Assembly: GCA_963822255.1 (NCBI GenBank)
Contig: CAWGGV010000006.1
Location: forward strand, 661,576 to 725,575
Source of the DNA: UBA7803 sp963822255
GTDB lineage: Bacteria > Pseudomonadota > Gammaproteobacteria > Pseudomonadales > Azotimanducaceae
Length of the DNA: 64,000 nucleotides
Reading direction: 5' to 3'
Made by a program: the position numbers and the translations under genes. Within the stretch, counting starts at the first letter, position 1. Each line of letters begins with the position of its first letter. The notes beneath the pieces are model-generated. The model ran no database searches and was not told the origin of the DNA. It saw nothing but the letters and a program-made list of their open reading frames with translations. Shown in pieces: positions 20,308-29,684 of the stretch.

Positions 20308-21583
20308 TGACTGCGTTGAACTTCCTGCCTTCCCGGTTGTGGCCGACATCGCCGCGCGGCAGGCGGGCGGCCGCCGGCGCGGCGATCCTCGCGGGCGCCA
20401 CTCTGACCAGCGTGTCCATCTTCGCGACCGGTCCCGCGCCGAAGCCGGAACCGGTGACCGAGAAGGCCTGGCCGGTGTCGGTGGTCGAGGCGGAGCCGAA
20501 AACCCAGAGCCCCTCCTTCACCGCCTACGGCAAGGTGGAGTCGAGCCGGGTAGCCCACATCACCACCGACCTCGTCGCCGAGGTGAAGGCCGTGCACGTC
20601 CGCGAAGGCGACTGGATGGCCGCCGGCGACCTGCTCATCGAGCTGAACGACGACGAGACGTCGCTCGCGCTCGCGGAACGGGAGGCCGACCTCGCCCAGG
20701 CCGAGGCCCAGCTCCAGTCCATCGAGTCCGAGCGCGCCATGCTCGAGCGGACGCTCGCCGCGGCACGCTCCATGAACCGCGTCGCGCAGGACAAGCTGGC
20801 CCGGCACAAAGAGCTGAAACAATCTCAACTCATCAGCCAGAGCCTGCTCGACGAGGTCGTGTCCCAGGCCAACAAGGCCGCCATCGACCTCGAGGATCAC
20901 GAGCGGCGCCTCGCCGACCTGCCGAACCGCATCGCCGCACAGAAAGCGCTGGTGAAGAAGTGCCACGCGTTGCTGGATGGGGCGCGCCTGGACGTGGCCA
21001 AGACTCGCATCACCGCGCCCTTCGCCGGCCCGGTGCTGGCCGTGAACGTGGCGCCCGGCGACCGCAGCAGCCTGAACACCGACCTGGTGGAAATGGCGGA
21101 CAGCGGGCAACTTCGAGATCCGCGTGCAGGTGCCGGCCGCCTACGAGCGCGGTTCCAGCAGGATCTGACCGCGGGACGCCAGTCACCGCCACCCTGCGGG
21201 ACGGTGAGGAGCTGGACCTGACGCGCCTGGCGAGCCGCATCCGCCCGGGCCAGAGCGGGTTGGCGGCGTTCTTCCGCCCAGCCACCGTCCAGCCCACCGA
21301 GCTGCCGGCCCTCGGCCGCGTGGTGGACATGCTGATCCGGCTGCCGGAGGAAGCAGGCGTGGTGGCGCTGCCGGTGGCGGCCTTGTACGAAAACGACCGG
21401 ATCTACGCGGTGGACGACAAGGATCGGCTGCAGGCCATCGACGTCGAGCGCGTGGGAGAGCTGCAGACCCGGGACGGGGAGTATCGGGTGCTGGTGCGAT
21501 CACCCAAGCTGGCCGAGGGGCGGAAGGTGATCACGACGCAATTGCCGAAGGCGGTCTCGGGATTGCTGGTTCAGCCGTCCTGA
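20307..21583 (+). CDS. RND efflux membrane fusion protein (periplasmic adaptor), frameshifted
   Basis: HlyD/AcrA-type periplasmic adaptor that would link the RND pump to an outer-membrane channel. ATG 20307 overlaps the pump stop by one base and has AAGGAG ten bases upstream. It opens with an N-terminal membrane anchor (AAAGAAILAGATLTSVSIFA), then the lipoyl half-motifs around VAEVKAVHVREGDWMAAGDL, a long coiled-coil hairpin (residues about 125-215), and the second lipoyl part ITAPFAGPVLAVNVAPGD. The frame changes near 21113, 21150 and 21175; the C-terminal beta-barrel and proximal domains then continue from TPVTATLRDGEELDLTRLAS to SGLLVQPS. Three close shifts suggest poor base calling in this GC-rich stretch. 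Confidence 0.83.
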
Positions 21584-21614
21584 GACGCGGCCGGTCGACC
21601 GGAGAAGGCGCTGC

Positions 21615-22115
21615 TCAAGGAAGCGCCGCTCCGCCACCGGCCACGAAATCAACGATCGCACGCCGCCGCTCCTCATCGCTTGCGCAGCCTCTGAGCAGGG
21701 CCACCAACCGCTGCTGACCCTGATCCGCGTGGTCTTTGGAAGGATACGGGCCGACGTCGATCCCCTCCCGGGTCAGGAAGTACCACCGGCCGTACAGTGC
21801 GAACAGCCGCGGCGAACGGTAGCCGAGCCGCGGCGGCTCCCCCGCGCGGGCCGGGTGCATTCTGCCGAAGCGGCGACCCCGCTCGACGTCGGCCTGGCGG
21901 CCCTCGAGCAGCTCGCGCACCACGTTCAGCACATCGTGGACACCGGCACCTCCGCCGATGGCCAGGCGCCGCCGCAATTCGGCCACGTCCGCGCGGGCGG
22001 CGCCGGCACTCAGGTAAGGGCCGATGGAAAAGCCGTCACGAGAGCCGATGTACCAGCCGCCGCTGCCTTCGAAGATCTGATCGGCCGCAAACCAGCCCGG
22101 CCCCACGCGTGACAT
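21615..22115 (-). CDS. Hypothetical protein with two WYF/GPY repeats (DUF6316-like)
   Basis: A protein of about 166 residues of unknown function. It contains two copies of a short motif: GGWYIGSRDGFSIGPYLS near the N-terminus and GRWYFLTREGIDVGPYPS near the C-terminus. The second resembles the W-Y-F-x-T-R-E-G-x-x-x-G-P-Y pattern of DUF6316 family proteins of gammaproteobacteria. The start MSRVGPGWFAADQ at 22115 is chosen because the motif-bearing part begins there; in-frame ATGs at 22172 and 22217 would add low-complexity Arg-rich sequence. No signal peptide or membrane helix is seen. It is convergent with the RND operon. Confidence 0.6.
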   Translation of the reverse strand: MSRVGPGWFAADQIFEGSGGWYIGSRDGFSIGPYLSAGAARADVAELRRRLAIGGGAGVHDVLNVVRELLEGRQADVERGRRFGRMHPARAGEPPRLGYRSPRLFALYGRWYFLTREGIDVGPYPSKDHADQGQQRLVALLRGCASDEERRRAIVDFVAGGGAALP

Positions 22116-22244
22116 GCTATCTCGTCCACCGTCTCGACTGGCCGCACACCGGCGGCCTCTCGTCAGAGTCATGCTAACCGGCCCGGCGCCATCGGCAGCG
22201 TGATGCGAATCACACACCCGCTGCGACGGGATCGCCGCAGCCGG

Positions 22245-23243
22245 TCAGCGCAACTGGGCGAGCGACGGTGCGCCCGGTGCCACCTTGACGCCCGCCAACC
22301 GGAGCAGCAGGTCTTCCAGGGACTGCCAGGCGTCGCCCGGGATCTGCCCCTTGCCCTGGGCGTCCACCAGGCTGCACTCGGCGAGCACCCGATCGATCGC
22401 CGAGGCGGAGCCGATCCGGCCGAGAAAGGCGCCGACCAGGCGCTTGCGCTGGGGCGGCACGTAGCCGCCCTCGGCGATGCGACGGAGCTGGCTGGTTAGC
22501 GCGCCGAGCACCGCGAACAGCGCGATGCCTTCCTGGCGGAGCGTGTGAACCACGCGGCTGACCCGCCGGGCATCGCCTGCGAGGGTGGCGTCGATGAGCT
22601 CGAAGGCGTCGTAGCGGGCGGCGTCGTCCAGCACACCGGTGAGGGCCTCGGCGGTCACCGGTGAAGGCAGCCCGGCGATCTTCAGCTTCTCGATCTCCTG
22701 CACCGCGGCCAGCAGGTTGCCTTCCACCCGTTCGGCCAGCAGCGCGAGAGCGTCGCGCTGCAGGGTGACTCCCGCCTGCCGGAGACGCTGCTCGAGCCAG
22801 CGCGGCAGGTCGCGCAGCTCCACACCCCACACGGGCACCACCACGCCGGCCGCGTCGATGGCCTTGTACCAGGCCGCGTTGCGCTGCTTCGACTCCAGGC
22901 GCGAGGTGCGGATCAGCAGCAGAGTGTCTTCCGCCGGCTGCCCGAGGTAGCGGCGCAGCACCTCGGAGGCCTCTTTGTCGAACTTCGCGCCCGGCACCCG
23001 CACGTCGACGATGCGGCGCGCAGCGAACAGCGACATGCTGGCGGCGTCCTGCAGCACGTCGTTCCAGTTGAAGTTGCCTTCGGCGTGGAGCACGGAGCGT
23101 TCGCCGAAGCCCTGGCGGCGGGCCGCCTCGATCACTGCATCACAGGCCTCCTGCACCAACAGCGGGTCGTCGCCGGTGACGAAGTACACGGATGCGAGGC
23201 GACTGGCGAGCTGGCCAGCCAGGTCGGATGGCCTAACCTGCAC
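22245..23243 (-). CDS. holA: DNA polymerase III subunit delta
   Basis: HolA, the delta subunit of the clamp loader, which opens the beta sliding clamp. The protein has 332 residues. It shows SVYFVTGDDPLLVQEACDAV near the start, NFNWNDVLQDAASMSLFAAR in the clamp-opening region, and an AAA+-like fold without a Walker motif, as expected. The start is GTG 23243, which overlaps the lptE end by 11 bases; the longer frame to 23444 only shadows lptE. The order leuS-lptE-holA is conserved in gammaproteobacteria and suggests one transcript. Confidence 0.92.
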   Translation of the reverse strand: MQVRPSDLAGQLASRLASVYFVTGDDPLLVQEACDAVIEAARRQGFGERSVLHAEGNFNWNDVLQDAASMSLFAARRIVDVRVPGAKFDKEASEVLRRYLGQPAEDTLLLIRTSRLESKQRNAAWYKAIDAAGVVVPVWGVELRDLPRWLEQRLRQAGVTLQRDALALLAERVEGNLLAAVQEIEKLKIAGLPSPVTAEALTGVLDDAARYDAFELIDATLAGDARRVSRVVHTLRQEGIALFAVLGALTSQLRRIAEGGYVPPQRKRLVGAFLGRIGSASAIDRVLAECSLVDAQGKGQIPGDAWQSLEDLLLRLAGVKVAPGAPSLAQLR

Positions 23244-23760
23244 CGGACTTTCCGGCCACGGCAGAGTCGAGGGTGCGCAGGATCTGCTGCACCAGGTCCT
23301 GCTGCATTTCCCGCTCGAGCAGGCTCTGCTCCTCGCTGCTGCCGACGATGTTGTTCTGGTCGACCCGGTACACTCGTTGCCGCTCGACCCACTGCGCAGG
23401 CACCAGCTCATGGCCGTTGCCGTCGGTGATCCGGTAGAGGACACCCCGGCTGACCTCGTATTCGGTGACCCGCGCCTCGCCGGAGACCGCGGCGTTGCGG
23501 CGCTCCTCCCGCGAGTCCAGGAGCTGGACGACCACTTCCGCCTGTTCGGCGCTCTCCGCTTGCTTCACGCCGACCTGGCGCAGAGATTGCTCGAGCGGCC
23601 GCTCGAGGGGGTTGCGCGGATTGCTCTGGACGTAGGCGGAGGTGATGGTGGTGCCGATGTTCAGGGTGCGGAGGTGAAAGCCGCAGGCCGCGGTGGCGAG
23701 CGTCAGCGAGGTCAGCAGCAGGAGCCGGGCTGCGGTCGGGAGACTGCTGCGGCTTATCAT
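23233..23760 (-). CDS. lptE: LPS-assembly lipoprotein LptE
   Basis: Outer-membrane lipoprotein that plugs the LptD barrel and helps insert lipopolysaccharide. The start at 23760 gives MISRSSLPTAARLLLLTSL, then a lipobox ending LATAAC-GF with Cys about residue 26. The mature part has FHLRTLNIGTTITSAYV, typical of LptE, and ends with a coiled region NNIVGSSEEQSLLEREMQQD. The frame is open far upstream: REP palindromes translate as repeated CGSGLPAA segments back to an ATG at 23907 that overlaps the leuS stop. A signal peptide cannot easily work with that 49-residue extension, so the internal start is preferred. Confidence 0.88.
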   Translation of the reverse strand: MISRSSLPTAARLLLLTSLTLATAACGFHLRTLNIGTTITSAYVQSNPRNPLERPLEQSLRQVGVKQAESAEQAEVVVQLLDSREERRNAAVSGEARVTEYEVSRGVLYRITDGNGHELVPAQWVERQRVYRVDQNNIVGSSEEQSLLEREMQQDLVQQILRTLDSAVAGKSGAG

Positions 23761-23892
23761 CGCGGCCGGGAGGCCGCTCCCACAAGTGGTTGGGAGGCCG
23801 CTGCGGCGTCCGATCGCGGCCGGGAGGCCGCTCCCACAAGCGGTTGGGAGGCCGCTGCGGCGTCCGATCGCGGCCGGGAGGCCGCTCCCACA
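23759..23892. repeat. REP palindrome array in the leuS-lptE gap
   Basis: Three REP units with the core CGGCCGGGAGGCCGCTCCCA, two of them within a 54-bp direct repeat, fill the whole gap between the leuS stop and the lptE start. The array has no stop codon in the lptE frame. Confidence 0.9.
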
Positions 23893-23906
23893 CGGGCCGG
23901 CGGTCA

Positions 23907-26357
23907 TCAGGAGACCACGATGTTGATGAGCGCTTGCGAGGGCTTGATCACCTTGCGCACGGTCTTGCCTTCCACGAAGCGCGAGACGTTCTCGTGGGCC
24001 AACGCGACCGTGCGCGCGTCTGCCTCGGAGACGTCGGCCGGCACGGTGACCTTGCCGCGGACCTTGCCGTTCACCTGCACCACCAGCTCGACCGTCTTCT
24101 GGACGAGCGCCGACTCGTCCACCGCCGGCCAGCGGGCCTGAACGAGAAGCGAGTCTTCACCGAGGGCACTCCAGAGCGCCTGGGTGAGGTGGGGGGCGAT
24201 GGGCGAGAGCACCAGCACGGCGATGCGCAAGGCCTCGCGCACCGCCGCCCGGTCGTGATCGTTCGCCGGCTCCGTCCTGCTCACCAGATTGGTCAGCTCG
24301 TGCACGGCGGAGACCACGGTGTTGAACGCGAGCCGCCGGCCGAAGTCGTCGTCGGCGCGCTGCAGAGTCTCGTGAGTTTTGCGCCGGAGCTCGCGGCCGG
24401 CGTCGGAGAGCGCCGCAGGATCGAGCTCGGGCACCTCGCCGCCTGCCAGGTGGTCGTGCACCAGGACCCACAGACGCCGGCAGAAGCGGGCCTGGCCCTC
24501 GACGCCGGCCTCGGTCCACTCCACCGACTGATCCGGCGGGGCGGCGAACATCATCGCCGTGCGCACCGCGTCGGCGCCGTACTTCTCGAGCAGCGCCTGG
24601 GGACTGGCGGCTCCGCCCGACGATTTCGACATCTTCTTGCCGTCCATGAGCACCATGCCGAGCATGAGCAGCCGCTCGAACGGCTCGTCGGAATGCAGCA
24701 GCCCTTCGTCCCGCATGAGCTTGTGGAAGAAGCGGGCGTAGAGCAGGTGCAGGATGGCGTGCTCGATGCCGCCCACGTAATGGTCCACGGGCGTCCAGTA
24801 GTCGGCACGCTCGTCCAGCATCGGCCTGTTGGCGTCCGGGCAGGCGAACCGGGCGTAGTACCAGGACGACTCCACGAAGGTATCGAAGGTATCGGTCTCG
24901 CGCCGGCCTCGCCGCCGCACGACGGGCAGCTCGCCTTATAGAAGCTCTCCATGGTGGTGAGCGGCGAGCGCACGCCTTCGAAGGTCACGTCCGTCGGCAG
25001 CACCACCGGCAGGTCTTCCTCCGGCACCGGCACGATGCCGCACCGCCCGCAGTGGATCATGGGAATCGGGCAGCCCCAGTAGCGCTGCCGGGACACGCCC
25101 CAGTCGCGCAGCCGATAGTTGGTGCGCCGGCGCCCCAGCCCCTTCGCTTGCAGGGCCGAGGCGATCGCCTCGAACGCCTCGGCGGATGACAGGCCGTCGT
25201 AGTCGCCGGAGTTCACCAGCCGCCCGTACTGGACGAACGCTTCGCGCTCGAGATCGATATCGCTGCCGTCGGCGGGCTCGATCACCTGCTTGATGGGAAT
25301 CCGGTACCTGGTGGCGAACTCCCAGTCCCGCTGGTCGTGGCCGGGCACCGACATGACGGCGCCGGAGCCGTACTCCATCAGCACGAAGTTGGCGATCCAC
25401 ACCGGCAGCGGTTCGCCGGTAAGCGGATGCTCCACGGTAAGGTCCGTGGCACCCCTTCCTTCTCCAGGGTGGCGATCTCGGCCTCTGCCGTCTTGCGGTT
25501 CCTGCACTTTTCCACGAAGGCTGCCACCGCCGGGTCGCGGTCGGCTGCCGTCCTGGCGAGCGGATGCTCGGCGGCCACCGCCACGTAGGTGGCGCCGAGG
25601 AGCGTGTCGGGGCGCGTGGTGTAGACGGTGAGCGGCTCGCCGCCGGCGCGAGGGGAAGTCGATGTCGAGCCCCTCGGAACGGCCGATCCAGTTGCGCTGC
25701 ATGGTCTTGACCGAGTCGGGCCAGCCGTCCATGCGGTCGAGCCAGTCGAGCAGCTCGTCGGCGTAGTCGGTGATCTTGAGGAACCACTGCTGCATCTCGC
25801 GCCGCTCCACCGGCGCGCCGGAGCGCCAGCCGCGGCCGTCCACCACCTGCTCGTTGGCGAGCACGGTCTGATCCACCGGATCCCAGTTCACCACGGAGCT
25901 CTTGCGATACACCAGCCCCTTCTCGTAGAGCTTCAGGAAAAACCACTGCTCCCAGCGGTAGTACTCCGGATCGCAGGTGGCGAACTCGCGGCTCCAGTCG
26001 ATGCCGAAGCCCAGCGCTCGCATCTGGCCCGCGCATGTAGTCGATGTTGTCACGGGTCCAGATGGCGGGCGGAATGCCGTTCTTGATGGCGGCGTTCTCC
26101 GCCGGCAGGCCGAACGCGTCCCAGCCCATCGGCTGCATCACGTTGTAGCCGTGCATGCGATGGTAGCGGTTGATCACGTCGCCCATGGTGTAGTTGCGCA
26201 CGTGCCCCATGTGCAGCTGGCCGCTCGGGTAGGGGAACATCGACAGGCAATAGAACTTCTCGCCGGGGCCGGACTCACCGGCCTCGAAGGCTCGGGATTC
26301 GGCCCAGCGCCGCTGCACCGATTCTTCGACCGTGCGGGGGTCGTAGGTCGCGCTCAT
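23907..26357 (-). CDS. leuS: Leucyl-tRNA synthetase, several frameshifts
   Basis: Class I synthetase that charges tRNA-Leu, about 815 residues after joining. The start at 26357 gives MSATYDPRTVEESVQRRWAE. The HIGH-type motif HMGH follows MFPYPSGQL near residue 40, and the KMSKS motif (DGKKMSKSSG) lies near 24630. The frame changes near 26030 (extra G in a GGG run), 25650, 25440 (GGGG run) and 24915; all segments keep family order, including the editing domain (TTRPDTLLGATYVAV, reading the repaired frame) and the C-terminal ELVVQVNGKVRGKV. An essential single-copy gene is unlikely to be a pseudogene, so the shifts are best read as sequencing errors in homopolymers. It heads the leuS-lptE-holA run. 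Confidence 0.88.
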
Positions 26358-26444
26358 AGATCCTGCATTCGCACTTCTCGAAAGCGCGCAAGGATACCAC
26401 CGAGACCCGTAGTATGCTGTGGCACCCATGGGAGGAGGCGCTTC

Positions 26445-27323
26445 ATGGAATACACCCTGAAACCGTACCAGAACCTGGTGTCGGACAACGCCCGCTGGCA
26501 GGGCTTCGAACCCCGGCCCGGCGACATCTTCGTCTGTACCCCGGCCAAGTGCGGCACCACCTGGATGCAGACCATCGTCGCCAATCTGCTGTGGCCGGAC
26601 GGCGATTTCCCTGGCTCCATCGTCAACGGCATCTGCCCGTGGATCGAGGCGAAGTTCATGCCCGCCGACGCCATGCACGAGATGCTCCGGCAGCAGACCC
26701 ACCGCCGGGCGATGAAGAGCCACACCCCGGTCGACGGCATTCCCTGGTTCGAGGAAGCCAGGTACATCACCGTCGCCAGAGACGGCCGCGACGCGTTCAT
26801 GTCGTGGTGCAACCACGTGCGGCGGATGAAGATGGTGGCGTTGCTCGGCGAGCAGGCCACCCCGGATGCTGCTCCGCCGCTGCCCGTCTTCGACGGCGTC
26901 GACTATAGCGGCTACTTCAGGCAGTGGCTGGAGGCAAACGACTTCTTCGCGGTGGTGTCGAGCTGGTGGCAGCAGCGGGGCCGGGAGAACGTGCTGTTCG
27001 TTCACTACAACGACATGAAGCAAAACCTGGAGGGAGAAATGCGCCGGGTGGCCGCTTTCCTCGGCATCGAGCCGGACCCGGCGCACTGGCCCGCCGCGGT
27101 CGAGCGCTGCACGTTCGAGGGCATGCGAAATGCCGGCACCCGTATCGGCGACTTCGAGCGCGGCTTCGAAGGCGGGATCGAGGGGTTCCTGTTCAAAGGC
27201 ACCAACGGACGCTGGCGGGAGGTGCTCGACGCAGACGACCTGGCCGCTTACCAGCGCAAGGTTGCCGAGACCTTGCCGCCGGACGCCGCGCGCTGGGTGG
27301 AGCTGGGCGGACCGGTGAGCTGA
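26445..27323 (+). CDS. Sulfotransferase family protein
   Basis: A cytosolic-type sulfotransferase of 292 residues that would transfer sulfate from PAPS to a hydroxyl or amine. The 5'-phosphosulfate loop is TPAKCGTTWMQTIV near residue 31, the catalytic His is in MKSHTPVDGIPW, the 3'-phosphate segment is ARDGRDAFMSWCNH, and the C-terminal KGTNGRWREVL loop is present. ATG 26445 has GGAGGAGG about eight bases upstream. The acceptor is unknown. It sits on the plus strand between leuS and lnt, which are minus-strand genes usually close together, so it was probably inserted into a conserved block. It is convergent with lnt, 13 bases apart. Confidence 0.88.
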   Translation: MEYTLKPYQNLVSDNARWQGFEPRPGDIFVCTPAKCGTTWMQTIVANLLWPDGDFPGSIVNGICPWIEAKFMPADAMHEMLRQQTHRRAMKSHTPVDGIPWFEEARYITVARDGRDAFMSWCNHVRRMKMVALLGEQATPDAAPPLPVFDGVDYSGYFRQWLEANDFFAVVSSWWQQRGRENVLFVHYNDMKQNLEGEMRRVAAFLGIEPDPAHWPAAVERCTFEGMRNAGTRIGDFERGFEGGIEGFLFKGTNGRWREVLDADDLAAYQRKVAETLPPDAARWVELGGPVS

Positions 27324-27336
27324 AGCGCCTGGCCGA

Positions 27337-28854
27337 TCATGGCTCGACCTCCCGGCGTCGCGTCAACCGGCGCCATCCCGCTCTCGATGGCCGTGCGCAG
27401 GTGATCACGGCGACGGCCAGCAGGGCGAGCAGCGGTGGGTGGCCGAACCGCGTGAACGGCGTAAGCGCCGTCATGGTGCTGTAGCGCGCCCGCAGCACGC
27501 CCTCCTGGAACTGCGGCAGCCGGGCGGTGATCCGTCCCTCGGGGTCGATCACCGCGGTCACCCCGTTGTTGGTGTCGCGCAGCATCCAGCGGCCGTTCTC
27601 GAGGGCGCGCATACGTGCCATCTCCACGTGCTGCAGGGGACCGATGCTGCGCCCGAACCAGGTGTCGTTGGAGATGGTCAGCAGCACGTCGGCGCGGGCG
27701 GCCTCCCTGCGCACCAGGTCCGGATAGACCACCTCGTAGCAGATGGCCATGGCGCCCCGGTCGCCGCCGAGGTCGAGCAGTGGCTGCCGCCACGGCCCCG
27801 GCCCCATGTGGGACATGGGCAGATCGAAGAAGCCGATCAGCCCCCGGAGCAGCCCTTCCATGGGCACGTACTCGCCGAACGGCACCAGCCGGCGTTTCAC
27901 GTAGCGTCCGTGGCCGGTGCCGAGAGCGAACGCGGCGTTGTGGAACACGATATCGCCGGCCGGGGTGCGCTCGACGGCGGGGATCCCCAGCACCACGGCC
28001 GTGCCGGCCGCCTTGCCGCGGCGATCCAGTGCCGCCAGCACGTCGCCCGCCTGATGCGCGAGCATGGTGAGGGAGGCTTCCGGCCAGACCATGAGATCGA
28101 CGCCCCAGTAGGGATCGGAGAGGCGGAGATAGGTGTCGACGATCGCCTGGCGATTCTCGGGCTCCCACTTCACGCTTTGATCGACGTCGCCCTGCACCAG
28201 GGCCACCTCCCGGCCCTCGCCCGGCTGAACCCAGGCGACGCCGGAAAGCACCCAACCCGCCAGCCATGGCGCAGCCGCCATGGCCAGGGCAACGGCCGCC
28301 CGCCCCCGGCGACGCTCCCGGAGAGCTTCCACCGCCGCCACCAGCATGGCGGCACACAGCGCGACGGCAAAGCCCACCAGCAGCACGCCGCCCACGGGCG
28401 CCAGACCGCCGAGCACGGTATCGAGGTGTGCGTAGCCGGCAAACAGCCAGGGGAAGCCGGTGAGGAACCACGTCAGGAGCCATTCGAAGCCCGAGAACAG
28501 GGCCGCGAACAACAGCGCATCCGCGAGCGCATCGCCGCCGGCAAGGCGCCGGAACAGCCAGCCATTGGCCATGGGAAACAGCGCCAGGCCAGCCACGAAC
28601 AACGCCACCAGAAACGCCGCCAGCGGCGGCCCGGCGTTGCCGTAGACATGAATGCTCACGTAGATCCAGGAGGCACCGAGGCCGTACTTACCGACGCCGA
28701 ACAACCACCCGGTGAGGGCGCCGTTGCCGTTCGGGCGGCGAAGCAGCACGAACCAGGCGGCGAGCGCGACGATACCGAGCGTCCAGTAGTCGAACGGCGC
28801 CAGCGACAGCGGCAGCAGAACCCCGGAGATCAGGGCCGCGAGAGCGGTGATCAA
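27337..28854 (-). CDS. lnt: Apolipoprotein N-acyltransferase
   Basis: Inner-membrane enzyme that adds the third acyl chain to the N-terminal Cys of lipoproteins, 505 residues. Several transmembrane helices fill the first 200 residues; a nitrilase-type periplasmic domain follows. The catalytic triad is visible: Glu in LMVWPEASLT, Lys in YVKRRLVPFGEYVP, Cys in MAICYEVVYPDLV. The last helix is near the C-terminus (LLALLAVAVITCA). Its ATG overlaps the corC stop by ATGA, so the two are translationally coupled within miaB-phoH-ybeY-corC-lnt. Confidence 0.93.
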   Translation of the reverse strand: MITALAALISGVLLPLSLAPFDYWTLGIVALAAWFVLLRRPNGNGALTGWLFGVGKYGLGASWIYVSIHVYGNAGPPLAAFLVALFVAGLALFPMANGWLFRRLAGGDALADALLFAALFSGFEWLLTWFLTGFPWLFAGYAHLDTVLGGLAPVGGVLLVGFAVALCAAMLVAAVEALRERRRGRAAVALAMAAAPWLAGWVLSGVAWVQPGEGREVALVQGDVDQSVKWEPENRQAIVDTYLRLSDPYWGVDLMVWPEASLTMLAHQAGDVLAALDRRGKAAGTAVVLGIPAVERTPAGDIVFHNAAFALGTGHGRYVKRRLVPFGEYVPMEGLLRGLIGFFDLPMSHMGPGPWRQPLLDLGGDRGAMAICYEVVYPDLVRREAARADVLLTISNDTWFGRSIGPLQHVEMARMRALENGRWMLRDTNNGVTAVIDPEGRITARLPQFQEGVLRARYSTMTALTPFTRFGHPPLLALLAVAVITCARPSRAGWRRLTRRREVEP

Positions 28855-29684
28855 ACGCGCTTGACCTGCAGCAGCCTCAGCCGGCGGGAATCCGCGTTCA
28901 GCACCTTGAAGCGCAGGTCGTCGATCTGCACCACCTCGCCGCGGCTCGGCAGGTGGCCGAAGGCCTTCAGCACCAGCCCGCCCACCGTGTCGAATTCTTC
29001 CTCGTCCAGGCCGACGTCGAAGTACTCGTTGAAATCGTCGACCGCAGTCGTGGCCTTGACGTTGTAGGTCTGGTTGTCGAGCTGCTTGATGTGGGCCTCT
29101 TCGTCGACGTCGTGCTCGTCCTCGATCTCGCCGACGATCTGCTCGAGCACGTCCTCGATGGTGACCGCGCCGGAGACGTGGCCGTACTCGTCAACCACCA
29201 CGGCCATGTGGTTGCGCGTGCTCTTGAACTCCTGCAGAAGCACGTTCAGGCGTTTGCTCTCGGGGATTACCGAAGCGGGCCGGATGCAGTCCTTGATGTC
29301 GAAATGCACGAGATCCCGCGACAGCGCCAGAGGCAGGAGGTCCTTGGCGTGGAGGATGCCCTTGATGTCGTCCAGGTCGTCGCCTATGACCGGATACCGT
29401 GAATGCTGCGACTCGAGGACGGTGGGCAGCAGCACGTCGGGCGGGTCGCCCGCCTTCAGATAGACGAGCTGGGTGCGCGGAATCATGATGTCCCGGGCCT
29501 GCATGTCCGAGACCTGCAAGGCGCCGAAGATGATGTTCAGCGCCTCGGCGTCCATGAGCTGACGAGCCGCTGCGTCGCGCAGCATCTCCATCAGCTCGCT
29601 TCGATCGGCCGGCTCGTCGCTGAACAGCCCGGATACCCAATCCAGCAGCGTCCGCTTCGAGGCCGCCTGGCTCGCGTCGTTCAT
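28851..29684 (-). CDS. corC: CorC/YbeX-type CBS-domain protein
   Basis: A soluble 277-residue protein with two CBS domains (from MQARDIMIPRTQLVYLKAGD and HFDIKDCIRPASVIPES) and a C-terminal CorC_HlyC/transporter-associated domain (FDTVGGLVLKAFGHLPSRGE). Homologues are linked to magnesium and cobalt efflux and, as YbeX, to ribosome metabolism. It has no membrane helix, as usual for the CorC/YbeX branch. The ATG overlaps the ybeY stop (ATGA), and its own stop overlaps lnt. Confidence 0.9.
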   Translation of the reverse strand: MNDASQAASKRTLLDWVSGLFSDEPADRSELMEMLRDAAARQLMDAEALNIIFGALQVSDMQARDIMIPRTQLVYLKAGDPPDVLLPTVLESQHSRYPVIGDDLDDIKGILHAKDLLPLALSRDLVHFDIKDCIRPASVIPESKRLNVLLQEFKSTRNHMAVVVDEYGHVSGAVTIEDVLEQIVGEIEDEHDVDEEAHIKQLDNQTYNVKATTAVDDFNEYFDVGLDEEEFDTVGGLVLKAFGHLPSRGEVVQIDDLRFKVLNADSRRLRLLQVKRV

